Shown: positions 13,174 through 21,648 of the stretch, one piece after another
How positions within the stretch are numbered: position 1 is the stretch's first letter
Layout of the letters: every line of letters begins with the position of its first letter
Assembly: GCA_050740235.1 (NCBI GenBank)
Contig: JBOIDB010000004.1
Coordinates: 1-43,761 of the forward strand
Source of the DNA: JACDCP01 sp050740235
GTDB taxonomy: Bacteria > Pseudomonadota > Gammaproteobacteria > Steroidobacterales > JACDCP01
Length of the DNA stretch: 43,761 bases
Reading direction: 5' to 3'
Position numbers and translations under genes: made by a program
Notes under the pieces: model-generated
What the model was told of the DNA's origin: nothing
Databases searched by the model: none
What the model saw: only the letters and a program-made list of their open reading frames with translations

Positions 13174-15846
13174 ATGAACGCACCGGCAGACAAGCTTGCC
13201 ATGGACGACGTCGACCCTCAGGAAACCGGCGAGTGGCTCGAATCGATCGATTCGGTGCTGCGCGCGCACGGCGCCGATCGGGCGCATTACCTGCTCGACC
13301 GGATGATCGACCATGCGCGGCGCTCGGGGGCCTATCTGCCATACAGCCCCAATACCGCTTATCTGAACACGATTCCGCCGGGCCGCGAGCCCGAGTATCC
13401 CGGCGACCGCGCCATCGAGCGGCGGCTCGAGGCATACCTCCGCTGGAACGCGATGGCCATGGTCGTGCAGGCGAATCACCGAAGCGCCGGCATCGGCGGC
13501 CATATTTCGACTTACGCATCTTCCGCGACGCTTTACGAAGTGGGCTTCAATCATTTCTGGCGGGCGTCGATCGACGGCAATCCCGGCGACATGATTTTCA
13601 TCCAGGGGCATTCCTCGCCGGGCATTTATGCGCGCGCCTACCTGGAAGGACGGCTGAGCGACGAGCAACTCCTCAAGTTCCGGCACGAGACCGGCGGCGG
13701 CGGGTTGTCCTCGTATCCGCATCCATGGCTGATGCCGGATTTCTGGCAGTTCCCGACCGTGTCCATGGGCCTCGGCCCGATGATGGCGATCTACCAGGCG
13801 CGCTTCATGCGCTATCTGGAGCATCGCGAGATCAGCGAGCCTTCGGACCGGAAGATCTGGTGCTTCCTCGGCGACGGCGAAATGGACGAGCCCGAATCGC
13901 TCGGCGCCATCACCCTGCCGGTGCGCGAGAAGCTCGACAATCTGATCTTCGTCGTCAACTGCAACCTGCAGCGCCTCGACGGTCCGGTACGCGGCAATGG
14001 CAAGATCATCCAGGAGCTCGAGGCGGCATTCCTCGGCGCCGGCTGGAACGTCATCAAGGTCATCTGGGGCACGCGCTGGGATCCGCTGCTGGCAAAAGAT
14101 CAGAGCGGCCTGCTGCGCAAGCGCATGGAGGAGTGCGTCGACGGCGAGTACCAGAATTTCAAGGCCAAGGGCGGCGCCTACACGCGCGAGCATTTCTTCG
14201 GCGAATATCCGGAATTGAAAGCGATGGTCGCGCACATGTCCGACGAGGACGTGTGGCGGCTGAACCGCGGCGGCCACGACCCGCGCAAGGTCCACGCCGC
14301 GTATCACGAAGCCGTGCGCCACAAGGGCCGGCCGACGGTGATCCTCGCCAAGACCGTGAAGGGGTTCGGCATGGGCGCGGCCGGCGAAGGGCAGATGATC
14401 AGCCATCAGGCCAAGAAGCTCGATGACGAAGCACTGCGGGCTTTCCGCGACCGCTTCAACATCCCGGTGTCGGACGAGGAGATCGCCGACGTGCCGTTCT
14501 GCAGGCCGCCCGAGAACAGCGATGAAATCCGTTATCTCAAGGAGCATCGCCGCGAGCTCGGCGGCTATCTGCCGGCGCGGCGCACCGAGGCGCGGCCGTT
14601 GACGGCGCCGTCGCTGGAGGCTTTCGAGAATCTGCTGGCCGGCACCAAGGAGCGCGAAATCTCGACGACGATGGCGCTGGTGCGCATGCTGACGACGCTC
14701 GTCAAGGACAAGAACATCGGCCGCTACGTCGTGCCCATCGTGCCCGACGAAGCGCGCACCTTCGGCATGGAAGGCATGTTCCGCCAGTTCGGCATCTATT
14801 CGTCCATGGGCCAGCTCTACACGCCCCAGGATGCCGACCAGCTCATGTTCTACCGCGAAGACCGGAAAGGTCAGGTGATCCAGGAGGGCATCACGGAAGC
14901 CGGATCGGTCTGCTCGTGGATGGCCGCCGGCACGGCTTACGCGAATTACGGCGTGACCATGATCCCGTTCTTCCTCTTCTATTCCATGTTCGGCTTCCAG
15001 CGCATCGGCGATTTCATCTGGGCCGGCGGCGACATGCAGGCTCGGGGTTTCCTGATCGGCGGCACGGCCGGGCGCACGACGCTCGCCGGGGAAGGCCTCC
15101 AGCATCAGGACGGGCACAGCCACCTGCTCGCCTCCGCGATACCGAACTGCGTCTCCTACGATCCGACCTACGCATACGAGCTCGCGGTCATCGTGCGCGA
15201 GGGGCTGCGCCGCATGTGCGAAGCGCAGGAAAACGTCTTCTACTACATCACCTGCATGAACGAGAATTACGCGCACCCCGCGCTGCCGAAGGGCATGGAG
15301 CAGGGGATCCTGAAAGGGATGTACCTGCTGCACATCGGCAGCAAGGGCAAAGTGCGCGTGCAGCTCCTCGGCTCGGGCACCATTCTGCGTGAGGTGCTGG
15401 CCGCGGCCGAGCTGCTCGAATCCGAATTCGACGTCCCGGCCGACGTCTGGAGCGTGACGAGCTTCAGCGAGCTGCGACGCGACGCGCTCGATGCCGAGCG
15501 CTGGAATCGGTTGCACCCCGGAGACGAGCCGCGGGAGAGCTACGTGACGAAGTGCTTCGACGAGCGCGGCGGTCCGTTCGTCGCGGCGACCGATTACATG
15601 AAGATCGTGCCGGACCAGATTCGCAAGTGGGTGCCCGGCCGCTATGCCGTACTCGGCACCGACGGCTTCGGGCGCAGCGACAGCCGCGAGGGGTTGCGCA
15701 GTTTCTTCGAGGTCGACCGGCGCTACGTCGCCGTCGCCGCGCTCAAGGCGCTGGCCGACGAAGGCAAGCTCGACGTCAGGACGGTCGCGGCCGCAATCGA
15801 CAAATTCGGCATCGATGCCGACAAGCCGAACCCCTTCACGGTCTGA
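13174..15846 (+). CDS. aceE: pyruvate dehydrogenase E1 component, homodimeric
   Basis: 890 residues (E. coli AceE 887). Thiamine-diphosphate enzyme that decarboxylates pyruvate and acetylates the E2 lipoyl groups. Landmarks: NTAYLNTIPPGREPEYPGD, ANHRSAGIGGHISTYASSA, the ThDP-Mg motif GDGEMDEPESLG...NCNLQRLDGPV (GDG to N), GAAGEGQMISHQAKKL, and the C-terminal VVPIVPDEARTFGMEGMFRQ. It is first in aceE-aceF-lpdA; aceF begins 11 bases after its stop. The start ATG has only a weak ribosome site. The long open frame on the opposite strand is a shadow of this gene. Confidence 0.98.
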   Translation: MNAPADKLAMDDVDPQETGEWLESIDSVLRAHGADRAHYLLDRMIDHARRSGAYLPYSPNTAYLNTIPPGREPEYPGDRAIERRLEAYLRWNAMAMVVQANHRSAGIGGHISTYASSATLYEVGFNHFWRASIDGNPGDMIFIQGHSSPGIYARAYLEGRLSDEQLLKFRHETGGGGLSSYPHPWLMPDFWQFPTVSMGLGPMMAIYQARFMRYLEHREISEPSDRKIWCFLGDGEMDEPESLGAITLPVREKLDNLIFVVNCNLQRLDGPVRGNGKIIQELEAAFLGAGWNVIKVIWGTRWDPLLAKDQSGLLRKRMEECVDGEYQNFKAKGGAYTREHFFGEYPELKAMVAHMSDEDVWRLNRGGHDPRKVHAAYHEAVRHKGRPTVILAKTVKGFGMGAAGEGQMISHQAKKLDDEALRAFRDRFNIPVSDEEIADVPFCRPPENSDEIRYLKEHRRELGGYLPARRTEARPLTAPSLEAFENLLAGTKEREISTTMALVRMLTTLVKDKNIGRYVVPIVPDEARTFGMEGMFRQFGIYSSMGQLYTPQDADQLMFYREDRKGQVIQEGITEAGSVCSWMAAGTAYANYGVTMIPFFLFYSMFGFQRIGDFIWAGGDMQARGFLIGGTAGRTTLAGEGLQHQDGHSHLLASAIPNCVSYDPTYAYELAVIVREGLRRMCEAQENVFYYITCMNENYAHPALPKGMEQGILKGMYLLHIGSKGKVRVQLLGSGTILREVLAAAELLESEFDVPADVWSVTSFSELRRDALDAERWNRLHPGDEPRESYVTKCFDERGGPFVAATDYMKIVPDQIRKWVPGRYAVLGTDGFGRSDSREGLRSFFEVDRRYVAVAALKALADEGKLDVRTVAAAIDKFGIDADKPNPFTV

Positions 15847-15857
15847 GGAGCGCCTCG

Positions 15858-17546
15858 TTGGCTGAGAAGAAGGTCCGCGTCCCGAATATCGGCGACTTCT
15901 CCGATGTCGAGGTGATCGAAGTCCATATCAAGGCAGGCGACACGGTCGCCGCCGAGGATGCGCTGATCACGCTCGAGACGGAGAAGGCCGCCATGGACGT
16001 GCCTTCCCCGGCAGCGGGCAAGGTCGTCTCGGTTTTGGTCAAAACAGGCGACAAGGTTTCCGAAGGTTCGGACATCTGCCTGCTCGAAGGGGAGGCGGAA
16101 AGCGAAACCGGGGAGAAGGCCGAAGGCGAGACCGGCAGAGAAACTGAGGAGCCGGCGAAAGCACAGAAGCAAACGCCAGAGAAAGCCGAACGGCCCGCCG
16201 CCGAGGCAAAACCGGAGGAGGAGAAGAAACCGGGCGGCGCGCCGGTTCGCGAGGACGTGACGGTGCCCGACATCGGCGACTTCTCGGACGTCGACGTCAT
16301 CGAGGTGCACATCAAGCCCGGCGACGAGCTCGCCGCCGAGGATGCGTTGATCACGCTCGAGACGGAAAAGGCGGCCATGGACGTGCCCGCGCCGCGCGCC
16401 GGAAAAGTGCTCGAGGTGCATGTCAGGGAAGGCGACAAGGTTTCCAGGGGCGATCGCATCGTGACCCTCGAAACCGCCGGCGAGGAAGAAGGCGCGCAAC
16501 CCGCAGAGGCGGCGAAGGAGCCGAAAGCCGAAGAGCCGGCCGCGAAGGCCCCGGAAAAACCCGCGGGGGAACGCCCGCCGGCCGAACGGCCGGCCGCACG
16601 AGGCGTCACGGGCCTGCCGCCGATCGATGAGCAGGCTTTCTCGAAAGCACACGCGAGTCCTTCGGTGCGAAAACTCGCACGCGAGCTGGGGGTGGATCTC
16701 GCGCGCGTGACCGGCAGCGGCAGGAAGAGCCGCGTCATCGCCGATGACGTCAAGGCGTTCGTCAAATCCATACTGAGCGGCGCGGCGCCTGGCGCGCCGT
16801 CAGCCTTGCCCAGACTGCCGCAGGTCGATTTCGCGAAATTCGGCGAAATCGAGACCGAGCCGCTCGGCCGGATTCGCAAGATCGCGGCGCCGCGGCTGCA
16901 GGCGAGCTGGATCAACCTGCCACACGTGACCCAGTTCGACGAGGCCGACATCAGCGACATGGAGGAGCTGCGCAAGTCGCTCAAGTCGAACGCGGATGAG
17001 CGCGGCATCAAGCTCACGCCGCTGGCGTTCATCATGCGCGCTTGCGCAAAGGCGCTGAAAGACTTTCCGCGCTTCAACGCGTCGCTGGACGCCAGCGGTG
17101 AAAATATCGTCTTCAAGAAGTACATGCACATCGGCTTCGCGGCCGATACGGAGCAGGGCCTGCTCGTGCCGGTGGTGCGCGACGCGGACAAGAAGGACAT
17201 TTACGAGCTGGCGGCGTCGCTGGGCGAGCTGGCCGGCAAGGCGCGCGCCGGCAAGCTCAAGGCCGACGAGATGCAGGGCGGCAGCTTCACGATCTCGAGC
17301 CTGGGCGGCATCGGCGGCACGGCCTTCACGCCGATCATCAACGCGCCCGAGGTGGCGATCCTCGGTGTGTCGCGCTCGCGCATGACGCCGGTGTATCGCG
17401 ACCGCGGCTTCGTGCCGCGGCTCATGCTCCCGTTGTCGCTGTCGTACGATCACCGCGTCATCGACGGCGCCGAGGCGGCGCGCTTTACGCGAGCGCTTGC
17501 AGAAGCGCTCGAGGATGCGCCGGCGCTCGTACAGGCAATTCCATGA
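15858..17546 (+). CDS. aceF: pyruvate dehydrogenase E2, dihydrolipoamide acetyltransferase
   Basis: 562 residues from the TTG at 15858, with GAGGAG eight bases before it; longer in-frame versions read into aceE and were discarded. Two lipoyl domains have the lipoyl lysines at K43 and K171, both in LETEKAAMDVP, and are joined by Lys/Glu/Ala/Pro-rich flexible linkers. A subunit-binding domain (ASPSVRKLARELGVDLARV) and the catalytic acetyltransferase domain follow, with the His-Asp site SYDHRVIDGAEAARF. E. coli has three lipoyl domains; two are common elsewhere. The two lipoyl modules are close copies, so a past tandem duplication is likely. It forms the cubic core of the complex. Confidence 0.97.
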   Translation: MAEKKVRVPNIGDFSDVEVIEVHIKAGDTVAAEDALITLETEKAAMDVPSPAAGKVVSVLVKTGDKVSEGSDICLLEGEAESETGEKAEGETGRETEEPAKAQKQTPEKAERPAAEAKPEEEKKPGGAPVREDVTVPDIGDFSDVDVIEVHIKPGDELAAEDALITLETEKAAMDVPAPRAGKVLEVHVREGDKVSRGDRIVTLETAGEEEGAQPAEAAKEPKAEEPAAKAPEKPAGERPPAERPAARGVTGLPPIDEQAFSKAHASPSVRKLARELGVDLARVTGSGRKSRVIADDVKAFVKSILSGAAPGAPSALPRLPQVDFAKFGEIETEPLGRIRKIAAPRLQASWINLPHVTQFDEADISDMEELRKSLKSNADERGIKLTPLAFIMRACAKALKDFPRFNASLDASGENIVFKKYMHIGFAADTEQGLLVPVVRDADKKDIYELAASLGELAGKARAGKLKADEMQGGSFTISSLGGIGGTAFTPIINAPEVAILGVSRSRMTPVYRDRGFVPRLMLPLSLSYDHRVIDGAEAARFTRALAEALEDAPALVQAIP

Positions 17547-17555
17547 TCGCTCGGC

Positions 17556-18974
17556 ATGCCGGATAAACCCGTTCTCCGGACGCAGCTGCTGGTGCTGGGC
17601 GCAGGTCCCGGCGGCTACACGGCCGCGTTTCGCGCCGCCGATCTCGGCATGCGGGTGACGCTCGTCGAGCGCTGGGAAACGCTCGGCGGCGTCTGCCTGA
17701 ACGTGGGCTGCATTCCGTCCAAGGCGTTGCTGCACGCCGCGAAAGTCATCGAGGAAGCGCGCGAAATGTCACCGCACGGCATCCACTTCGGCATGCCGGT
17801 CATCGACACCGAAAAACTGCGCGCCTGGAAGAACCGGGTCGTCGGCCGGCTCACGGGCGGGCTGAGCTCGCTCGCCAAGCAGCGTAAGGTGGCCGTCGTG
17901 CGCGGCGCCGGGCGCTTTGCCTCGCCGCATCGTCTCGAAGTGGAGGGCGGCGACGGCAGCAAAGTCATCGATTTCGAGCAGTGCATAATCGCTGCCGGCT
18001 CGGAGCCCCTGCGTTTGCCAGGTTTGCCCGACGACCCTCGAGTCATGGATTCCACATCCGCGCTCGAGTTGACCGAGCTGCCGGAGCGGCTTCTGGTGAT
18101 CGGCGGCGGCATTATCGGCCTCGAGATGGCGACCGTTTACGACGCGCTCGGCGTGCGTGTCTCGGTCGTGGAATTGACCGACACTCTGATGCCCGGCACG
18201 GACCGCGATCTCGTCCGGCCTTTGCAAAAGCGTATCGACAAGCGCTACGAGCGCATCATGACGGGCACGAAAGTCGTTTTGGCCAAAGCCGAGCCGGCCG
18301 GCATCCGTGTCACTTTCGAGGGCAAGAATGCGCCGGAGCCGCAGCTTTACGGCCGCGTGCTCGTCGCCGTGGGCAGGCGGCCGAACGGCAAGGCAATCGC
18401 GGCCGGGAAGGCCGGCGTGAATGTCGACGAGCGGGGCTTCATCCCGGTCGACAAGCAGATGCGCACGAACGTCGAGCACATTTTCGCGATTGGCGACATC
18501 GTCGGCGCGCCGTTGCTGGCGCACAAGGCGACGCACGAAGGCAAGGTGGCCGCCGAAGTCGCGCACGGCGAGAAGCGCGCCTTCGATGCTCGCGCAGTTC
18601 CCGCCGTGGCATTCACGGATCCGGAAATCGCCTGGGCCGGCGTGACGGAGGACGAGGCGAAGGCGGACGGTCTCGATTACGGCAAGGGCGTGTTCCCCTG
18701 GGCCGCCAGCGGTCGCTCGCTCGCCCTCAACCGCGACGAAGGCACGACCAAGATTCTGTTCGACAAGAAGACCGGACGCGTCATCGGAGCCGGAATCACC
18801 GGCACGAACGCCGGCGACCTCATCTCGGAAATGGCGCTCGCCATCGAAATGGGCTGCGAGGCCGCCGATATAGGCCTGACCATCCACCCGCACCCGACGC
18901 TCTCGGAAACCGTGGCGTTCGCCGCGGAAGCCTACGACGGTACGCTGACGGACCTTTACATACCCAAACGCTGA
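17556..18974 (+). CDS. lpdA: dihydrolipoamide dehydrogenase (E3)
   Basis: 472 residues. FAD-dependent oxidoreductase that reoxidises dihydrolipoyl groups and makes NADH. It contains an N-terminal FAD-binding GAGPGGYTAAFRAADLG, redox disulfide C47/C52 in GGVCLNVGCIPSK, NAD-binding VIGGGIIGLEMATVY, the second FAD motif IFAIGDIVGAPLLAHKA and the C-terminal HPHPTLSE with the catalytic His-Glu pair. It follows aceF by nine bases and ends the pyruvate dehydrogenase operon; the same enzyme may also serve the 2-oxoglutarate and glycine systems. The ribosome site is weak, so translation may partly depend on coupling to aceF. Confidence 0.98.
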   Translation: MPDKPVLRTQLLVLGAGPGGYTAAFRAADLGMRVTLVERWETLGGVCLNVGCIPSKALLHAAKVIEEAREMSPHGIHFGMPVIDTEKLRAWKNRVVGRLTGGLSSLAKQRKVAVVRGAGRFASPHRLEVEGGDGSKVIDFEQCIIAAGSEPLRLPGLPDDPRVMDSTSALELTELPERLLVIGGGIIGLEMATVYDALGVRVSVVELTDTLMPGTDRDLVRPLQKRIDKRYERIMTGTKVVLAKAEPAGIRVTFEGKNAPEPQLYGRVLVAVGRRPNGKAIAAGKAGVNVDERGFIPVDKQMRTNVEHIFAIGDIVGAPLLAHKATHEGKVAAEVAHGEKRAFDARAVPAVAFTDPEIAWAGVTEDEAKADGLDYGKGVFPWAASGRSLALNRDEGTTKILFDKKTGRVIGAGITGTNAGDLISEMALAIEMGCEAADIGLTIHPHPTLSETVAFAAEAYDGTLTDLYIPKR

Positions 18975-19008
18975 TACCGCACGGGCGAAATCATTGTCGC
19001 GCCGGACC

Positions 19009-19509
19009 CTACCGGTGAAACCGCTGCCAGAGCAGATGATCCATGCTTGCCTTGCCCGCGCCGGTGAACAGCAGCGGCAGCAACATGACGATGAAGATCA
19101 ACGGCAGCTTGTAATTGCCGAACCCCTGGTCGGTGATGACGTAGCCCTGCAACAGCTCGCTCAGGCTCCCATAGTCTTCCGGCCAGTGTACGCCCGCGAT
19201 AGCAACCACGGTCAGAACGATCAGCGAGAACGCCCAGAAGCGCGTGAACAGGCCGATCACCAGACAGATGGCGCCGACGAGCTCGGTCCAGGTAGCGAGA
19301 AACCAGCTCACGTGCGTCGGGACGACGCTGAATGGCCACGGGAATTGATCCATAACCTGGCCGAACCAGTTCTCGCCGCGGAATTTCTCGCGGCCGGATT
19401 CGTAGTACTCCCAGCCGAGCAGCAGGCGGAGCGCCAGCGGCGCGATCCATTCGCCGACACGGTTCAGTAAGCCGGCCAGGGACTCCCAGGCCATCGTCAG
19501 ACGGCGCAT
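19009..19509 (-). CDS. DoxX family membrane protein
   Basis: 166 residues with four predicted hydrophobic helices: IAPLALRLLLGWEYYESG, FLATWTELVGAICLVIGLF, FWAFSLIVLTVVAIAGVHW and LPLIFIVMLLPLLFTGAG. RLLLGWEYYESGREKFRG at the first helix is the DoxX start pattern. DoxX-type proteins often accompany DUF692-DUF2063 operons and are thought to act in membrane redox steps; the precise role is unknown. It lies 20 bases after the DUF2063 gene on the same strand and is the last gene of the cassette, convergent with lpdA. Confidence 0.88.
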   Translation of the reverse strand: MRRLTMAWESLAGLLNRVGEWIAPLALRLLLGWEYYESGREKFRGENWFGQVMDQFPWPFSVVPTHVSWFLATWTELVGAICLVIGLFTRFWAFSLIVLTVVAIAGVHWPEDYGSLSELLQGYVITDQGFGNYKLPLIFIVMLLPLLFTGAGKASMDHLLWQRFHR

Positions 19510-19529
19510 GATTCAGCCCTCGTTTTTCC

Positions 19530-20297
19530 TTAGTTCTTTTCGATGCCCAGTATGACTTCGTGCCGGTGCAGATTCTCGAGTATTTCGGCGCCGCCGCGCA
19601 GCACCGCGTCCGGATTCGGATGCGCAAGCTCAGTGGCGATTCGCGCGAGCATCTCGCGGCCGGTCAGCCGTTCGTCGGCCTCGACCAGCTCGAGCAACCG
19701 GGCGGTGACCGCGTTGATCTCGATGAAGCCGACCTTGTCCGCCAGCGTACGGTAGACGACGAGAAACGTCGGTGTTTCTCCCGGGGCGTCCGGCCGGAAG
19801 TCCGGCGACAGGCGATGCACTGGCCAGGCATAAGCGAGGGACCAGGCGAGCGGCGATTTGACCGGTCGCCCCTCCAGGAGGTCGCCGGCGCGGTCGATGC
19901 CGCTCAACTCGGGCTCGGTCTCCTCGATCGACAACGCGAGCTCCACCCATTCGTAGTGCGCGAGCTCCTTCAGGAACGGCGGGTCCTCCGGGTGCTCTCC
20001 GCGCTCCTCCTCGAGAAAGCGGAGAAATTCCTGCGGCATCTCGAGGAACAACGGCGTATGCGACTCGTGACGCGAGAAATAATCGCGCATGAGCTTTCGC
20101 CAGGCCTCGTCCCCGAGGATTTTGCGGATGACCGGGAACGTGCCGGCGAGCAGGCCGGAGACGTTGTTGAAAAACAGCTCGCGGTAAATTTTGAGCCGCC
20201 GATCCTCGATGCCAGCGGGTGCGGGATTGTGCGCGGGATCGCGCAGGTGCGCGGCGAACGCGTATTGCTGGGCGATGAACGGAGCGGCTTCAGCCAT
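19530..20297 (-). CDS. DUF2063 protein, HvfC/BufC-type partner of the MNIO enzyme
   Basis: 255 residues from the ATG at 20297, overlapping the DUF692 gene by eight bases; a longer upstream frame only shadows that gene. The N-terminal half (about 5-100) is the DUF2063 helical domain: FIAQQYAFAAHLRDP, KIYRELFFNNVSGLL, FPVIRKILGDEAWRKLMRDY, FLRFLEE and ELAHYEWVELALSIEE. The C-terminal half has the beta-rich pattern PTFLVVYRTLADKVGFIEI and a winged-helix-like end. In known systems this protein binds the precursor peptide and presents it to the DUF692 oxygenase. No precursor gene is adjacent, so its client is unknown. Confidence 0.9.
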   Translation of the reverse strand: MAEAAPFIAQQYAFAAHLRDPAHNPAPAGIEDRRLKIYRELFFNNVSGLLAGTFPVIRKILGDEAWRKLMRDYFSRHESHTPLFLEMPQEFLRFLEEERGEHPEDPPFLKELAHYEWVELALSIEETEPELSGIDRAGDLLEGRPVKSPLAWSLAYAWPVHRLSPDFRPDAPGETPTFLVVYRTLADKVGFIEINAVTARLLELVEADERLTGREMLARIATELAHPNPDAVLRGGAEILENLHRHEVILGIEKN

Positions 20298-21144
20298 GGG
20301 ACGCGCGAGCCCCTTCGCTCTCGCGCCACGTCTCCTGCAGCGCGCGCACCTTCGCCACTTCCCGGTAGAGCTCGGGCAAAGGCGGAATGTTGAAGTCGCG
20401 CTCCAGCAGGGTGGGCACGACGCCGCAGTGCTCGTAAGCCTTTTCGAGGAGCGACCAGACGGGGTCGATAACGGCGGCGCCATGCGTGTCGACCCGCAGG
20501 TCCTCGGCCTCGACGTAATGTCCGGCCACGTGAAAATAAAGGACGCGCTCGGCCGGCAGCGCTGTCAGGAAGGCTTCCGCGTCGTAGCCGTGGTTGATGC
20601 TGTTTACGTAGATGTTGTTGACGTCGAGCAGCAGGTCGCAGTCGGCCTCCTCCAGCACGGCATTGATGAAGGCGATCTCGTCCATTTCCCGGCCCGGCGC
20701 CGCGTAATAGGAGACGTTCTCCACCGCGATGCGCCGCCCGAAGATGTCCTGCACGCGCCGGATCCGTTCGGCCACGTGATGCACGGCTCCTTCGGTGAAC
20801 GGTATCGGCATGAGGTCGTAGAGATGCCCGTCGTCGCTGCAGTAGCTCAGGTGCTCGGTATAGCAGCGGATGCCGTGCGTCTCGACGAAGGCCTTTACGC
20901 GCCGGACGAGATCCTCGTCGAGCGGCGCGGGCCCGCCGAGCGACAGCGACAACCCATGGGTGACGAACGGGTAGCGCTCGGTGAAGAAGCGCAATTTGCG
21001 CCCGAGCGCGCCGCCGACGCCGATCCAGTTCTCCGGAGCGACCTCCATGAAGTCCACCTCGTCCGGCGGATCGCGCATCAGGGCGTCGAGCATGGATCGG
21101 CGCAGGCCGATACCGGCGCCGCTGACGGGATATCTTTTGGCCAT
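20290..21144 (-). CDS. DUF692 multinuclear non-haem iron oxygenase (MNIO; HvfB/BufB/MbnB family)
   Basis: 284 residues from the ATG at 21144, which has AGAAGAG upstream; an ATG at 21165 would add seven. It is a TIM-barrel enzyme with the usual metal ligands in order: DFMEVAPENWIG, VTHGLSLSLGG, CYTEHLSYCSDDGHLYDL, IAVENVSYYAAPG, LLLDVNNIYVNSINHGYD, YFHVAGHYVEAEDL, DTHGAAV and LERDFNIP. Relatives modify cysteines or other residues in ribosomally made peptides, giving copper-binding or otherwise altered products. It is translationally linked to the DUF2063 partner and followed by DoxX. Usually a small DUF2282-type precursor gene sits upstream; here there is only a 45-67 base gap with a repeat, then DUF1841. 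Confidence 0.93.
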   Translation of the reverse strand: MAKRYPVSGAGIGLRRSMLDALMRDPPDEVDFMEVAPENWIGVGGALGRKLRFFTERYPFVTHGLSLSLGGPAPLDEDLVRRVKAFVETHGIRCYTEHLSYCSDDGHLYDLMPIPFTEGAVHHVAERIRRVQDIFGRRIAVENVSYYAAPGREMDEIAFINAVLEEADCDLLLDVNNIYVNSINHGYDAEAFLTALPAERVLYFHVAGHYVEAEDLRVDTHGAAVIDPVWSLLEKAYEHCGVVPTLLERDFNIPPLPELYREVAKVRALQETWRESEGARASHG

Positions 21145-21192
21145 GTTGCTCTTCTGACCGCGCATGCAGGCCGATTATTACATGCTGCGGGA

Positions 21193-21215
21193 GGCGGAAC
21201 GAATTCCGCCCTACG
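21193..21215. repeat. CGTAGG-type palindromic repeat, copy 2, carrying the DUF1841 stop codon
   Basis: Perfect 7-bp stem GGCGGAA/TTCCGCC (21193-21199, 21204-21210), then CTACG. On the minus strand the TAG at 21213-21211 is the stop of the DUF1841 gene. Same end motif as the copies at 6186-6253 and 35703-35808. It lies between DUF1841 and the MNIO cassette and may mark the end of the metG-rsx-nth transcript. Confidence 0.7.
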
Positions 21216-21648
21216 AACGAACCAGACGCGAAACGCAGTCGAGGTAAGCCTGCTCGTCGGGCAGCGTGCCCGCGCGCTGCGCGGTCCAGAGCGATTCGGC
21301 CAGGCACTCGATCATGCGATGCTCGGCCTCGACCGGCGAGCCGGCGCGCCCGCTGAGCGTGGAGTGCACCTTGCGCACGCCGGGCGGCCGGTCCGTGGCG
21401 ACCTGCTCGCGGATCGCGATGTGCATCGCCATGTGCAGAAACGGGTTTTCCATCCCACCCTCCGGTGGAAACTCCCGATCGAGCTGCGCTTCGCCGCGCT
21501 CGAGCAGCGCGTGGTATTCGGGATGATCCTCTATGACGCCGGCCACGAGCGACTCGAGAGGCTCCAGCGGAGTCCGCGCCCGCCGTTTCGCCCACACGTC
21601 GAGAAAATAGCTGCGCAGGCTGCTGCGGTCCTGCGAGAACAGCGTCAT
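21211..21648 (-). CDS. DUF1841 family protein
   Basis: 145 residues, no signal peptide or membrane span. Family features: FSQDRSSLRSYFLDVWAKRR at the start, LVAGVIEDHPEYHALLE, NPFLHMAMHIAIREQV in the middle and HRMIECLAESLWTAQR at the end, with conserved histidines (HPEYH, HMAMHI, EAEH) that could bind metal. The function is unknown. Its ATG overlaps the nth stop (ATGA), which places it in the rsx-nth operon. Its stop codon TAG is supplied by a palindromic repeat. Confidence 0.85.
   Translation of the reverse strand: MTLFSQDRSSLRSYFLDVWAKRRARTPLEPLESLVAGVIEDHPEYHALLERGEAQLDREFPPEGGMENPFLHMAMHIAIREQVATDRPPGVRKVHSTLSGRAGSPVEAEHRMIECLAESLWTAQRAGTLPDEQAYLDCVSRLVRS

Noticed and set aside
13138..15516. 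Open frame of 792 codons on the minus strand across aceE
   Set aside because: It lies exactly antisense to a well-conserved gene, has low-complexity Arg/His/Ala composition and no recognisable motif; an artefact of high GC and codon bias.
19510..19529. A precursor peptide gene for the MNIO cassette in the gaps around it
   Set aside because: The gaps (20, about 45-67 and 34 bases) are too short for a leader plus core, and no cysteine-rich small ORF with a signal peptide was found on either strand nearby.
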